NCBI RefSeq assembly: GCF_902167705.1
Contig: NZ_CABHMZ010000017.1
Span: forward strand, 1-64,000
Length of the DNA stretch: 64,000 nucleotides
Origin: Streptococcus constellatus
Lineage (GTDB): Bacteria > Bacillota > Bacilli > Lactobacillales > Streptococcaceae
Direction of reading: 5' to 3'
Both the position numbers and the translations under genes were made by a program. This document shows positions 45,123 to 55,479 of the stretch, piece after piece. Every line of letters begins with the position of its first letter. The first letter of the stretch is position 1. The notes below the pieces were generated by a model. That model saw only the letters and a list, made by a program, of their open reading frames with translations. It was not told the origin of the DNA and ran no database searches.

Positions 45123-46646
45123 TTACAATTCATTCTCTTTCTTTAATAAATTTTTATTTAAACGACGATACGTTTTCGTCAAGCTATATAACTCTGCTTC
45201 AATCACAGGGTCCAATTCATCTGCTGTCATACGCCATGACCAATTGCCACCAATGCTTGATGGATAGTTCATGCGAGCTGATCCGTCTAGTTCAAGCAAA
45301 TCTTGCATGGTCGCAATAGCCATAAAGCTGACAGAAGCAAAGATAGTCCGTAGCATAGCATGAGGTACTGTTTCATATTCTTTGCGATTGATGTATTGAG
45401 CCATATATTCACGTGTGGCATCATCAATTTCATCGCGATACCAACCAAGTACCGTGTTATTATCATGCGTACCTGTGTACATTACAGAATTGTTAGGTGC
45501 AAGATGTGGACTATCAATACTTTCAGACTCTGGATTAAAGGCGAATTGAGTGACTTTCATACCAGGGAAGCCCGTCTTTTCACGCAAAGCAATCACTTCG
45601 TCGGTCATAAAGCCCAAATCCTCAGCAATAATATTCAAATCACCCAACTCTTCTTTCACTGCCTTAAACAAAGCATAGTCAGGACCCTCAACCCATTTAC
45701 CAGGAGCTGCTGTATCGGAACCAGCAGGAATTTCCCAGTAAGATTCAAATCCACGGAAGTGATCAATACGCACTACATCGTAGATTTTGAAGCTTTCGCG
45801 TAAGCGTTCGATCCACCAACTATAACCGTCTTCATCCATTGCTTTCCAGTCATAAATTGGATTCCCCCAAAGTTGACCGGTTGCAGAAAATTCATCTGGC
45901 GGACATCCAGCTACGCTTGTAGGCTGACCTAGTTCATCTGTTTTAAAGAAATGCGGTTGCGCCCAAACATCACAGCTATCAGCTGCCACATAGATTGGCA
46001 TGTCTCCAACAATTTCAATGTAATGTTCATTAGCATACGCCTTTAATTCTAACCATTGTTTAAAGAAAAGGTATTGCGTTACACGATGATAAGTTAATCT
46101 GTCTGCTAACTTTTCGCGATAGCTAGCTAAACTTGCTGCTTCACGGTGACGAATAGCTGCATCTGGCCATTCCGTCCAAGCTTTCAAGTCAAAATGCTCT
46201 TTTATCGCCATGTATTCAGCAAACACTTCAAGCCATGACGCATTGTCAGCTACAAATTTTTCATAGGCTGCTAAATCTCCACGTTCTAAGAAGCGTTTCA
46301 CAGCTTTTTCCAAAACAGGTCTGCGATTGTTAAACACTTTCGCATAATCTACTTTTCTTGGATCTTGACCAAAGTCTAATCCTTCAAGATCACTTTTTAC
46401 AAGCAGTCCTTCTTCAACCAATCGATCAAAATCAATAAAATGTGTATTTCCCGCAAATGCAGAGAAGGACTGGTACGGAGAATCTCCATAGCTTGTCGTT
46501 CCTAAAGGCAAAATTTGCCAGTAACGTTGCTTGGTTCTCACCAAGAAATCTACAAAATCGTAAGCACTTTTCCCAAATGAGCCGATTCCGTATTTTCCTG
46601 GTAGAGAAGAAATATGCATGAGAACACCACTTTGACGCTCTTTCAT
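45123..46646 (-). CDS. malQ: 4-alpha-glucanotransferase (amylomaltase)
   Basis: 507 aa from the ATG at 46646 (MKERQSGVLMHIS), preceded by GAGGTGAAAAAG; the 13-codon upstream extension lacks an RBS and is rejected. GH77 motifs are visible: VRIDHFRGFESYW (nucleophile aspartate), IIAEDLGF (acid/base glutamate) and YTGTHDNNT. It disproportionates maltodextrins to feed malP. It is divergent from malX and first in the malQ-malP operon. Confidence 0.95.
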   Translation of the reverse strand: MKERQSGVLMHISSLPGKYGIGSFGKSAYDFVDFLVRTKQRYWQILPLGTTSYGDSPYQSFSAFAGNTHFIDFDRLVEEGLLVKSDLEGLDFGQDPRKVDYAKVFNNRRPVLEKAVKRFLERGDLAAYEKFVADNASWLEVFAEYMAIKEHFDLKAWTEWPDAAIRHREAASLASYREKLADRLTYHRVTQYLFFKQWLELKAYANEHYIEIVGDMPIYVAADSCDVWAQPHFFKTDELGQPTSVAGCPPDEFSATGQLWGNPIYDWKAMDEDGYSWWIERLRESFKIYDVVRIDHFRGFESYWEIPAGSDTAAPGKWVEGPDYALFKAVKEELGDLNIIAEDLGFMTDEVIALREKTGFPGMKVTQFAFNPESESIDSPHLAPNNSVMYTGTHDNNTVLGWYRDEIDDATREYMAQYINRKEYETVPHAMLRTIFASVSFMAIATMQDLLELDGSARMNYPSSIGGNWSWRMTADELDPVIEAELYSLTKTYRRLNKNLLKKENEL

Positions 46647-46692
46647 CTTTTTCACCTCAATAAATTTTTCTGTTAAATTTTGCATTCATTTA

Positions 46693-46744
46693 ACGAAAAC
46701 GTTTGCGTTAATTTGATTATAACTTAATTCTAGAATGGACGCAA
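46693..46744 (-). promoter_or_regulatory. malQP promoter with MalR-type operator
   Basis: On the minus strand TTGCGT, 17 bp, TATAAT (46716-46721) is followed at the start point by ACGCAAACGTTTTCGT (46693-46708), a LacI-family palindrome around the central ACGT. MalR should bind it. Its cre-like shape means CcpA may also act here. Confidence 0.7.
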
Positions 46745-46866
46745 CCATTTTTCTACTTTTTTTGTAAATTTTTAAAATATTTTAAACATTTGAATCCTTT
46801 TCTTCTATATTTACCAATATTTTTGAGAAAGAAATAAAAAATTTTTAAGATTTTTTCAAAAAAGTA

Positions 46867-46924
46867 TTGCAACCGTTTTCTATTTGTGGTATACCAGTCA
46901 TAGTTCAAGAAAACGTTTGCGTAA
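46867..46924 (+). promoter_or_regulatory. malXCD promoter with MalR-type operator
   Basis: TTGCAA (46867-46872), 17 bp, TATACC (46890-46895). AAGAAAACGTTTGCGTAA (46907-46924) lies just after the expected start point and repeats the core of the malQ-side operator. TTGCAACCGTTTTC over the -35 may be a third, weaker site. Confidence 0.7.
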
Positions 46925-46973
46925 ACTAATTAAATTGTTATCTTATTATTTTATTCTTTAGGAGGAATAAATC

Positions 46974-48233
46974 ATGAAACGTAAAATGTTGAAAAGTGCT
47001 GCAGTTCTTGGAACTGTAGGGTTGGCTAGCTTGCTTTTAGTAGCTTGCGGAAATAAGACTAGCAAGTCTTCTTCTAGTGACGGCAAGAGTGTTACAGTTT
47101 ATGTAGAAGAACAGTATAAGAACTACATGCAAAAAGCTGCGGATGCTTTTGAAAAAGAAAGCGGCACAAAAGTTACTATTAAGACTGGTGACCAACTTAA
47201 AGGTCTTGAAAATCTTTCACTTGACAACCAATCTGGCAAAGCTCCAGACGTTATGATGTCACCATACGACCGCGTAGGTAGCCTCGGTACTGACGGTCAA
47301 CTTTCAGAAGTGAAACTTGACAAAGGTTCAATGACTGATGACACAACTAAAGCACTTGTAACAACTAAAGGTAAAACTTATGGTGCTCCTGCTGTTATCG
47401 AAACATTGGTTATGTACTACAATAAAGATCTTGTTTCTAAAGCACCTACTACTTTCGCTGAATTAGAAGAGCTTGCAAAAGACAGCAAGTACAATTTTGA
47501 AAACGAATCTGGTAAAACAACTGCTTTCCTTGCTGACTGGACAAACTTCTACTACACTTATGGTCTGTTAGCTGGTAATGGTGGTTACGTCTTTGGTAAA
47601 AATGGTACAGATCCTAAAGACATCGGTCTTGCAAATGACGGTTCTATTAAAGGTATTGAATACGCTAAATCTTGGTACGAAAAATGGCCAAAAGGAATGC
47701 AAGATTCTTCAGGTTCTGCTAACTTGATTCAAACACAATTCCAATCAGGTAAAACAGCTGCAATCATTGAAGGTCCTTGGAAAGCTTCATCATTCAAAGA
47801 AGCTAAAGTAAACTACGGTGTTGCTACTATTCCTACACTTCCAAATGGTAAAAACTATGAAGCCTTTGGTGGTGGTAAAGCTTGGGTCATCCCTGCAGGA
47901 TCTAAAAACCCTGAAGCTGCTCAAAAATTTGTCAACTTCTTGACATCAACTGATCAACAAAAAGCTTTCTACGATGCTACAAATGAAGTTCCTGCTAACA
48001 CAGAAGCTCGTAAATATGCTGAAGGAAAGAACGATGAATTGACTTCAGCTGTTGTTAAACAGTTCCAATCTGCTCAACCTATGCCAAATATCTCTGAAAT
48101 GAGCACTGTATGGGATCCAGCAGGAAGCATGCTCTTTGATGCTGTAAGTGGTAAAAAAGACGCTAAAACTGCTGCAAATGATGCCGTTAAATTGATTAAA
48201 GACACTATTGATCAAAAATTTGGTAAAAAATAA
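46974..48233 (+). CDS. malX: Maltose/maltodextrin-binding lipoprotein
   Basis: 419 aa extracellular solute-binding protein. The signal peptide ends at the lipobox LVAC (cysteine near residue 25), followed by a serine-rich linker. The mature protein has the type-1 sugar-binding fold (VTVYVEEQYKNYMQKAADAF, IIEGPWKASSF). It delivers maltodextrins to the MalC/MalD permease. The RBS is AGGAGGAATAAATC. It is first of the malXCD operon under the MalR-type operator. Confidence 0.95.
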   Translation: MKRKMLKSAAVLGTVGLASLLLVACGNKTSKSSSSDGKSVTVYVEEQYKNYMQKAADAFEKESGTKVTIKTGDQLKGLENLSLDNQSGKAPDVMMSPYDRVGSLGTDGQLSEVKLDKGSMTDDTTKALVTTKGKTYGAPAVIETLVMYYNKDLVSKAPTTFAELEELAKDSKYNFENESGKTTAFLADWTNFYYTYGLLAGNGGYVFGKNGTDPKDIGLANDGSIKGIEYAKSWYEKWPKGMQDSSGSANLIQTQFQSGKTAAIIEGPWKASSFKEAKVNYGVATIPTLPNGKNYEAFGGGKAWVIPAGSKNPEAAQKFVNFLTSTDQQKAFYDATNEVPANTEARKYAEGKNDELTSAVVKQFQSAQPMPNISEMSTVWDPAGSMLFDAVSGKKDAKTAANDAVKLIKDTIDQKFGKK

Positions 48234-48305
48234 AACAGTTTGTGGTAGACAGAACTCGATTGGCAGCACCAGTCGAGTTCTATATTTTAGACAAAGGAGG
48301 CTCTA

Positions 48306-49601
48306 ATGACTACACAACAACAGCCTAGTAAAGCATTGCTGCTCTCCCTCATTCCAGGACTTGGGCAAATCTATAATAAACAAAAAGCAAAAGGGGCTAT
48401 CTTCCTAGGAGTTACCGTTGCGTTTTTGATTTATTTCTTCGCCATAGCTGCTCCTGAGCTAGGAAATTTAATCACTCTTGGTGAAATGCCTGGGCGTAAC
48501 AACTCTCTTTTCATGCTGATTCGTGGTGCATTTCATCTTATTCTTGTCATCGTTTATTTTATCTTTTATGCTTTAAACTTAAAAGATGCTCATACAATTG
48601 CGAAACGTTGGAATAATGGTTATCCAGTTCCTACAACTTTCAAAGATATGGTCAAAGGAATTTATGCTAATGGTTTTCCTTACCTATTGATTATTCCTTC
48701 TTATATCGCAATGACTTTTGCTATCATTTTCCCTGTATTGGTTACACTATTGATTGCCTTTACAAATTATGATTTCCAACACTTGCCACCAACCAAGCTT
48801 TTAGACTGGGTAGGGGTGACAAACTTTACTAATATTTGGCGGCTTAGCACATTCCGCTCTGCCTTTGGCTCCGTTCTATCTTGGACAATCATTTGGGCAC
48901 TGACTGCTTCAACCGTTCAAATCGTTATCGGTATTTTTACTGCTATTATTGCAAATCAGCCATTTATTAAAGGGAAACGGATCTTTGGGGTTATCTTCCT
49001 ATTGCCTTGGGCTGTTCCAGCATTCATCACTATTTTGACATTCAGTAACATGTTCAACGATAGTATCGGTGCTATCAATACGCAAGTCATTCCATTGCTT
49101 GGTAAAGTATTGCCATTCTTAAATGGGCATTTGATTCCTTGGAAAACAGACCCAACTTGGACAAAAGTTGCTTTGATTATGATGCAAGGCTGGCTTGGAT
49201 TCCCTTACATCTATGTATTAACACTTGGTATCTTGCAATCTATTCCAAACGATCTTTATGAAGCGGCTTATATTGACGGTGCAAATGCCTGACAAAAATT
49301 CCGCAATATCACTTTCCCAATGATTTTAGCAGTTGCTGCTCCAACACTTATCAGTCAATATACCTTCAACTTCAACAATTTCTCTATCATGTACCTCTTT
49401 AATAGTGGTGGTCCTGGTACAGTTGGTGGAGGTGCAGGTTCGACCGACATCCTCATCTCATGGATTTATCGTTTGACGACAGGTGCAGCTCCTCAATATT
49501 CAATGGCGGCTGCGGTAACACTTATCATTTCTCTTATCGTGATTTCAATCTCCATGATTGCGTTCAAGAAATTACATGCATTTGATATGGAGGATGTGTA
49601 A
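48306..49601 (+). pseudogene. malC: Maltodextrin ABC permease MalC (MalF-type), one nonsense codon
   Basis: The frame runs 48306-49601 (431 codons plus stop) but carries TGA at 49290-49292. Before it stands DLYEAAYIDGANA and after it QKFRNITFPMILAVAAPTL, which together make the EAA loop that contacts the ATPase. The conserved residue is tryptophan (TGG), so the change is TGG to TGA. The product stops after 328 residues, inside the EAA loop, and lacks the last membrane helices. Unless suppressed or a base-call error, the permease is inactive. No second start with a clear RBS is seen. Confidence 0.88.
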
Positions 49602-49602
49602 G

Positions 49603-50445
49603 ATGAATAATTCTATTAAATTTAAACGTCGTTTAAACCACTTTTTAACTTATTTCTATTTAGTGGCTTTATCTGTTATCATTATCTATCCTCTCTTGAT
49701 TACGATTATGTCCGCCTTCAAGACAGGAAATGTCCTTGCATTCAAACTGGATACAGATATCAATTTTAGCCTTGAAAACTTTAGCAAGCTCTTTACCGAA
49801 ACTCTTTACGGTACTTGGTACTTCAACACTTTAATCATTGCTATCTTGACAATGATTATCCAAACAAGTATAGTAGTACTAGCTGGTTACGCTTATAGCC
49901 GTTATAATTTCCTAGCTAGAAAACAAAGTTTGGTCTTCTTCTTAATCATTCAAATGGTGCCAACAATGGCAGCACTTACTGCCTTCTTCGTTATGGCTTT
50001 GATGTTGAACGCACTCAACCAAAGTTGGTTCCTCATCTTCCTTTACGTTGGTGGTGGTATTCCAATGAATGCTTGGCTCATGAAAGGGTACTTTGATACA
50101 GTGCCGATCTCACTTGATGAGTCTGCTAAATTGGACGGGGCTGGTCACTTCAGACGTTTCTGGCAAATTGTCTTGCCACTCGTTCGTCCAATGATTGCTG
50201 TACAAGCTCTCTGGGCTTTCATGGGACCATTCGGAGACTATATCTTATCTAGTTTCTTACTTCGTGAAAAAGAATTCTATACAGTTGCTGTTGGTTTACA
50301 AACCTTTGTTAGTGATGTGAAGAATTTGAAGATTGCCTACTTCTCAGCAGGCGCTATCTTGATTGCTTTGCCAATCTGTATCTTATTCTTCTTCCTACAA
50401 AAGAACTTTGTATCTGGTTCAACAAGTGGTAGCGACAAGGGATAA
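49603..50445 (+). CDS. malD: Maltodextrin ABC permease MalD (MalG-type)
   Basis: 280 aa from the ATG at 49603 ([14 protein letters not shown]). GGAGG lies at the end of malC, and the longer frame is rejected. It has six membrane helices and the EAA loop [25 protein letters not shown]. Intact, it should pair with MalC, so the malC nonsense codon would also strand this subunit. No ATPase gene is in the locus; streptococci use a shared ATPase (MsmK) for this. Confidence 0.93.
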   Translation: MNNSIKFKRRLNHFLTYFYLVALSVIIIYPLLITIMSAFKTGNVLAFKLDTDINFSLENFSKLFTETLYGTWYFNTLIIAILTMIIQTSIVVLAGYAYSRYNFLARKQSLVFFLIIQMVPTMAALTAFFVMALMLNALNQSWFLIFLYVGGGIPMNAWLMKGYFDTVPISLDESAKLDGAGHFRRFWQIVLPLVRPMIAVQALWAFMGPFGDYILSSFLLREKEFYTVAVGLQTFVSDVKNLKIAYFSAGAILIALPICILFFFLQKNFVSGSTSGSDKG

Positions 50446-50540
50446 TCTTGTCCCACCCTCTTTTATTTATAGTTGTATGATAGCCAATAAACATAGTTTA
50501 TTGGTCGTCACCTGATTATAAATTTTAGAAAGAATGTCTT

Positions 50541-51353
50541 ATGTTACCTTACCCATTTAATTATTTTTCTAGTATTTATGGTTTTAAAAAACCTTTTACC
50601 AATCGGAAATTACTGACCTGGTTTCAGCTGATTTTTACAAGTATCTTTTTAATTTCGCTGTCCATGATACCAGTTGCTATCCAAAATGCATCTCTCAAGA
50701 CTTATCCCCTCACTACTTTTGTAGACGGTGTTTTTAACCCTCTCACAAAAGAGACAATGGACGATATCACAAAGAATGCTAAAATAGAAAATCAGCTATT
50801 CAGCTATTCAGGTCAGCAACCAGCTCACAATAGCAAAGCGGGAACTGTCCTTCTGGGGCAAGAACAAACAGCCTTAGGAGAAAAGCTAACGCTTGCTTTT
50901 GAGCCAAAGCAATTGATTATCAGTAAAAAAGGAAGAAAACTAGCAAACATTCAATATCAGCACATCAATCAAGTCGCTTTGAAAGACAAAGCCACTCTGA
51001 GTGCAGCTATTTCACAAGACTGGTTCCAACAAAATCGTATCACTGTCAGTCTATTCTTGATTTTGATTTCAGGATTTCTGCTGGCATTAAACTTCTTTAT
51101 TGTCCTTTTAGGAGCCACATTCTTCCTTTACTTAACGAAAAAATCTCGTCTCTTTTCTTTTAAAACAGTCAAAGAATGCTATCACTTCGCTTTGAACTGT
51201 TTAGGTTTGCCAACATTGATCGCTGTCGCGGCAGGACTATTGTTCGGTCAAGCCATGACCACTATGATTACCATTCAAAACATTCTTTTTGTTCTTTATC
51301 TCGTCATCATTTTCTATCGGACTCATTTCCGTGATGAAAAAATGAAAAAGTAG
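50541..51353 (+). CDS. malA: MalA-type membrane protein (DUF1189)
   Basis: 270 aa with about four or five membrane helices (about 33-53, 169-195, 220-260) and an external loop. The N-terminus (YPFNYFSSIYGFKKPF) is characteristic of DUF1189 proteins that sit between malD and malR in streptococci. Its role in maltose use is not established. It lies 11 bp before malR. Confidence 0.85.
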   Translation: MLPYPFNYFSSIYGFKKPFTNRKLLTWFQLIFTSIFLISLSMIPVAIQNASLKTYPLTTFVDGVFNPLTKETMDDITKNAKIENQLFSYSGQQPAHNSKAGTVLLGQEQTALGEKLTLAFEPKQLIISKKGRKLANIQYQHINQVALKDKATLSAAISQDWFQQNRITVSLFLILISGFLLALNFFIVLLGATFFLYLTKKSRLFSFKTVKECYHFALNCLGLPTLIAVAAGLLFGQAMTTMITIQNILFVLYLVIIFYRTHFRDEKMKK

Positions 51354-51364
51354 GGGGTTCTTTT

Positions 51365-52351
51365 ATGCGAGTTACTATCAAAGAAGTTGCTAAGTTAGCA
51401 GGAGTTTCTCCGTCCACTGTTACCCGTGTGATTCAAAACAAATCCAGCATTAGCGATGAAACGAAAAAAAGAGTCCGCAAGGCTATGAAAGAATTGAATT
51501 ATCACCCTAATCTCAATGCACGTAGTCTTGTTAGCAGTTACACACAAGTCATTGGGATTGTTTTACCTGATGATTCAGACACTTTTTATCAAAATCCGTT
51601 CTTTCCTTCTGTTTTTCGCGGAATTGCTCAGGTGGCTTCTGAATTTCACTATGCTATCCAAATTGCAACCGGAAAAAATGAAAAGGAACGCATGGAAGCT
51701 ATTTCCCAAATGGTTCTTGGCAAACGAGTAGACGGACTCATCTTTCTCTACTCTCAAGAAAATGATCCACTAGTGAAAATGGTCAGTGAAGAACAATTTC
51801 CTTTCTTAATTCTAGGAAAATCTCTTTCTCCCTTTATTCCTTTGGTGGATAATGACAATATCCAAGCGGGATATGATGCAACAGAATATTTTATCAAAAA
51901 AGGCTGCCGAAATATTGCTTTTATCGGTGGTAGCAAAAGACTATTTGTAACGCAAGATCGTTATAAAGGATACCAAAAAGCGCTAGAAGATTACCATTTA
52001 GAGCTTGACCCTCAAAATACAGCCTTTGCAAATGAATTTTTGGAAGACAAAGGATATCAATTTACCAAACGTCTTCTCAGTCATGATACAAAAATTGATG
52101 CTATTATCACAACAGACAGTATGCTGGCAGAAGGAGTTTGTAATTATTTAAATGAAAATCAATTGTCTGTTCCCACTCTAGCCTTTGATTCTATTAAACC
52201 CAAACTTGATTTAACAGCTTATGTAGACATTAACACATTAGAGCTAGGGCGGGTTTCGTTCAAGACTATTCTACAAATTATCAATGATACCAAAGAAAAT
52301 CGACAAATTTGCTATCGCCAGTTGATTCCACATCGCATTATCGAACGATAA
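51365..52351 (+). CDS. malR: Maltose operon repressor MalR (LacI family)
   Basis: 328 aa. The N-terminal HTH (TIKEVAKLAGVSPSTVTRVIQNKSSIS) and hinge helix (NARSLVSS) are followed by a periplasmic-binding-like effector domain. It represses malXCD and malQP at the ACGTTT-centred operators between malQ and malX until maltodextrin is present. It lies downstream of malA and 13 bp before the pullulanase gene. Confidence 0.94.
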   Translation: MRVTIKEVAKLAGVSPSTVTRVIQNKSSISDETKKRVRKAMKELNYHPNLNARSLVSSYTQVIGIVLPDDSDTFYQNPFFPSVFRGIAQVASEFHYAIQIATGKNEKERMEAISQMVLGKRVDGLIFLYSQENDPLVKMVSEEQFPFLILGKSLSPFIPLVDNDNIQAGYDATEYFIKKGCRNIAFIGGSKRLFVTQDRYKGYQKALEDYHLELDPQNTAFANEFLEDKGYQFTKRLLSHDTKIDAIITTDSMLAEGVCNYLNENQLSVPTLAFDSIKPKLDLTAYVDINTLELGRVSFKTILQIINDTKENRQICYRQLIPHRIIER

Positions 52352-52364
52352 AGAAAGGAAGTTT

Positions 52365-54440
52365 ATGGCTTTCCGAACATTCCAAGCCTATTTAGATGAT
52401 CAAAGTCTCATCACTATTGAGTTAGAAAAACAATTTTATGCCGAATCATTACAATTTACAATTGAAACGGTTAATCGTGCAGAAACTTTACGGATAAGAG
52501 CTGTAGGAGAACATGACAACTTCGTGCAATACAGTCTTGCTCCTCTTGAACCGCTGGATTTAGCCAGCCATTATTGGATTTACGACCAAGATCGCAATAA
52601 AACTTTCTTACAATTTCGCCATATTGTGAGAAAACCGATTTTTGACCAAACCTTTGCCTACAACGGAAGTGATTTAGGAGCTCATTATACTCCACAAGCA
52701 ACGACTTTTAAGCTCTGGGCACCAATTTCTGAACAAGTATTGCTTCATTTACAAAATGACATCTACCCAATGACGCTCGGAGAAAAAGGAGTTTGGCAAA
52801 CAGAAGTCTCTGGAGACTTTGACGGGACGGCTTATTACTATCTACACAAAGTGAATGGCCACTGGGTGGAAGTTCACGACCCTTATGCCCTATCTTCTGA
52901 AAGCAATTCTGGGGCTAGTTACGTGATTAACCTAGAGAAAATTTCTCGTCCTATCCAACGAGCAGCAACACAAATTTCAATGACAAAAGCCATTATCTAC
53001 GAGATGAGTGTGCGAGATTTTTCCATGCAAAAAGAAGCTGAGTTTTCTTACCCTGGTAAATTCAAATCCCTAACAGAGTCTCCGCAGTTGCAAGAGCACA
53101 CTTTAGGAATGGATTACATCAAACAGCTTGGAGTATCTCACATTCAGCTCATGCCTTTGTATGATTTTGGCAGCGTTGATGAAAATCATCCAGAACTCGT
53201 GTACAACTGGGGCTATGACCCTATGCAATACAATCTTCCTGATGGCAGCTTTGCAACAAATCCACATGATCCTTATACAAGAATCGTTGAATTGCAAGAA
53301 GCAATCGCTGCTTATCATCAAGCCGACATCAGTGTGATCATGGACGTGGTTTACAATCATGTCTATGATCCTAAAGCCTATGCCTTTGAAAAAATCGTTC
53401 CAGGCTATTTCTTCCGCTATGATCACAACGGCAATTTAACAAATGGTACGTTTTGCGGAAATGATGTAGCCAGTGAACGAGCAATGGTTCGTAGCTATAT
53501 TAAGCATTCCCTCAAACAGTGGTTGACAATCTACGGATTTGACGGATTCCGCTTTGACCTCATGGGTATTTTAGATATAGAAACCATGAAGCAGATTGCA
53601 GAAGAATTAAAGCCTCTCTATCCAAATGTCTATCTTTACGGAGAAGGCTGGCGTATGAATACGGGACTAGATAGCAATAGACTCGCTCATCAATTCAATG
53701 CTGACAAATTACCAAGCTATGGATTTTTTAACGATCATTTTCGCAATACAATAAAAGCAACCATTGCAGAAGGGCAACGATTATCAGAGGCTCATTCACT
53801 AAATTCTATAGAGAATGTCCTAACTACTAATATTGGCTTCACAGGTACTGAGCACTTTATCGCACCGCAACAAGCAATCAACTATGTAGAATGCCATGAT
53901 GATGCAACTGCTTTTGACTATTTTGCGATACAAAATCCAAAGATTGATTTGAAGGAGCGGCTTGATAATGCCCGTCTCGCTCTGCATCTCTCCTTACTGG
54001 CACAAGGAGTGCCTTTCATCCACAGCGGGCAAGAATTTTTCCGTAGCAAAAATCTCATTGAGAATACGTATAATACCCCAGACACTATCAATCGTCTAGA
54101 TTGGCTACGCTCCATTGAATATGAGAAAGATGTACAATTCATTCGGCATCTCATTCAATTTAGGAAAACCAACCCGCTTCTCAGTTTGGAAACAAGAACA
54201 GAAATTAAAGATTACTGTTCTGTCGAATGGCTAAGTGATTCTGTGGTCGAATACAAAATTAAAGAAAAAGAAGATCAAATCACGATCCTCATTAACTTTG
54301 GAAACGAAGCATTTAGCTATCCAAATCAGGATAAGCAAGCTATTTTTATCAACTATCCAGAGATCAGTCTTGACGTTCCTCTCAATACTAACAAAGATTC
54401 CTATACTGTCCCTGCAAAACAAGTTCTCGTACTTAAATAA
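52365..54440 (+). CDS. pulA: Type I pullulanase
   Basis: 691 aa cytoplasmic debranching enzyme that cleaves alpha-1,6 links of branched maltodextrins. No signal peptide is present. An N-terminal domain and a CBM48 region (TTFKLWAPISEQVLL) precede the GH13 barrel. YNWGYDP is the pullulanase signature, FDGFRFDLMG carries the nucleophile, LYGEGW the acid/base glutamate, and VECHDDAT the third site. It follows malR in one transcription unit. Confidence 0.93.
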   Translation: MAFRTFQAYLDDQSLITIELEKQFYAESLQFTIETVNRAETLRIRAVGEHDNFVQYSLAPLEPLDLASHYWIYDQDRNKTFLQFRHIVRKPIFDQTFAYNGSDLGAHYTPQATTFKLWAPISEQVLLHLQNDIYPMTLGEKGVWQTEVSGDFDGTAYYYLHKVNGHWVEVHDPYALSSESNSGASYVINLEKISRPIQRAATQISMTKAIIYEMSVRDFSMQKEAEFSYPGKFKSLTESPQLQEHTLGMDYIKQLGVSHIQLMPLYDFGSVDENHPELVYNWGYDPMQYNLPDGSFATNPHDPYTRIVELQEAIAAYHQADISVIMDVVYNHVYDPKAYAFEKIVPGYFFRYDHNGNLTNGTFCGNDVASERAMVRSYIKHSLKQWLTIYGFDGFRFDLMGILDIETMKQIAEELKPLYPNVYLYGEGWRMNTGLDSNRLAHQFNADKLPSYGFFNDHFRNTIKATIAEGQRLSEAHSLNSIENVLTTNIGFTGTEHFIAPQQAINYVECHDDATAFDYFAIQNPKIDLKERLDNARLALHLSLLAQGVPFIHSGQEFFRSKNLIENTYNTPDTINRLDWLRSIEYEKDVQFIRHLIQFRKTNPLLSLETRTEIKDYCSVEWLSDSVVEYKIKEKEDQITILINFGNEAFSYPNQDKQAIFINYPEISLDVPLNTNKDSYTVPAKQVLVLK

Positions 54441-54510
54441 TCGTAACCACCCGTTAGTGAATTGCAACCCAAAAGCTACGAGAGGGATTTAAAGTCACAT
54501 AACAAAAAAC

Positions 54511-54545
54511 ATCAGATTGGCTAAACAAACCAATCTGATTGTTTT
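54511..54545. terminator. Bidirectional terminator between pulA and the YitT gene
   Basis: ATCAGATTGG and CCAATCTGAT form a 10-bp stem with a 9-nt loop, flanked by AAAAAAC on one side and TGTTTTA on the other, between convergent genes. Confidence 0.8.
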
Positions 54546-55479
54546 ATTCTTCTACGAAACGCCCAAGAATGTGGACATTATCTGCTACTGATACAAAGGC
54601 ATGTGGATCGATTTTACGCATAATGTGCTTGAATTCATTAAATTCTGCACGTGTAATAACTGTAATCAAGACCGCTTTTTTCTCATGATTGTAAGTGCCT
54701 TCTGCGCCATTGATGATTGTTGCGCCGCGATGCAACTTATTGTGAATTTTTTCAATGACCGCTTCAGGATGACTGGTGATAATCATAGCCTGCATCTTCT
54801 TTTGCTTGGTAAAGACTGCATCTGTCACACGGCTTGAGACAAAAATCGTAATCATCGAATAAAGCGCGTATTTCCAGCCGAAGGTCACACCCGCAATAAT
54901 CATAATCGTCCCGTTGACAATAAAAGAAATATTTCCGACATTTCTGCCCGTTTTCTTCCGAACCGTCAAGCTGACAATGTCCGTCCCACCACTAGAAATA
55001 TTGGAACGCAAAGCAAAACCAATCCCCATTCCCATGATGACCCCACCGAACAATGCGTTGATAATCGGATCATTTGTTAAAGTCACTTCAGGAACAAACT
55101 GGATAAACAGCGAGCTCATAGAAACGGTAATGAAAGTAAATACCGTAAACTTGTGCCCAATTTGATACCAAGCCAAAATCATCAGTGGGATATTGATGAG
55201 ATAAAAAGTTACAGAAACCGGAATAGTAAATCCTAGAAAACGCGTACTTAAAGCAGCCAAAATCTGCGCCAATCCAGTCGCACCACTTGAATAAACATGC
55301 CCCGGTTGAAAGAAGAGATTAACTGCAACTGCAGATAGAAAACCATAGATGAGTGAAGCAGAAATCTTTTCATCGTACTTCTCACGGGAGATACTCTTCA
55401 GTACTCGTATCAACTTAAAATTATAGGCCAAACGGCGCAAATGATAACGAAATCGTTTATAAATCTTAGTTTTATTCAT
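54544..55479 (-). CDS. YitT-family membrane protein (DUF161/DUF2179)
   Basis: 311 aa. A basic N-terminal tail, about five membrane helices, and a C-terminal cytoplasmic DUF2179 domain ([25 protein letters not shown]) give the YitT layout. [22 protein letters not shown] is the conserved loop. The transported substrate is unknown. It overlaps the aspS stop by 8 bp and so depends on aspS transcription. Confidence 0.88.
   Translation of the reverse strand: MNKTKIYKRFRYHLRRLAYNFKLIRVLKSISREKYDEKISASLIYGFLSAVAVNLFFQPGHVYSSGATGLAQILAALSTRFLGFTIPVSVTFYLINIPLMILAWYQIGHKFTVFTFITVSMSSLFIQFVPEVTLTNDPIINALFGGVIMGMGIGFALRSNISSGGTDIVSLTVRKKTGRNVGNISFIVNGTIMIIAGVTFGWKYALYSMITIFVSSRVTDAVFTKQKKMQAMIITSHPEAVIEKIHNKLHRGATIINGAEGTYNHEKKAVLITVITRAEFNEFKHIMRKIDPHAFVSVADNVHILGRFVEE

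Noticed and set aside
49290..49292. Selenocysteine or programmed readthrough at the malC TGA
   Set aside because: No SECIS-like hairpin or seleno genes are seen, the position is a conserved tryptophan, and streptococci do not read TGA as tryptophan. A nonsense mutation is simpler.
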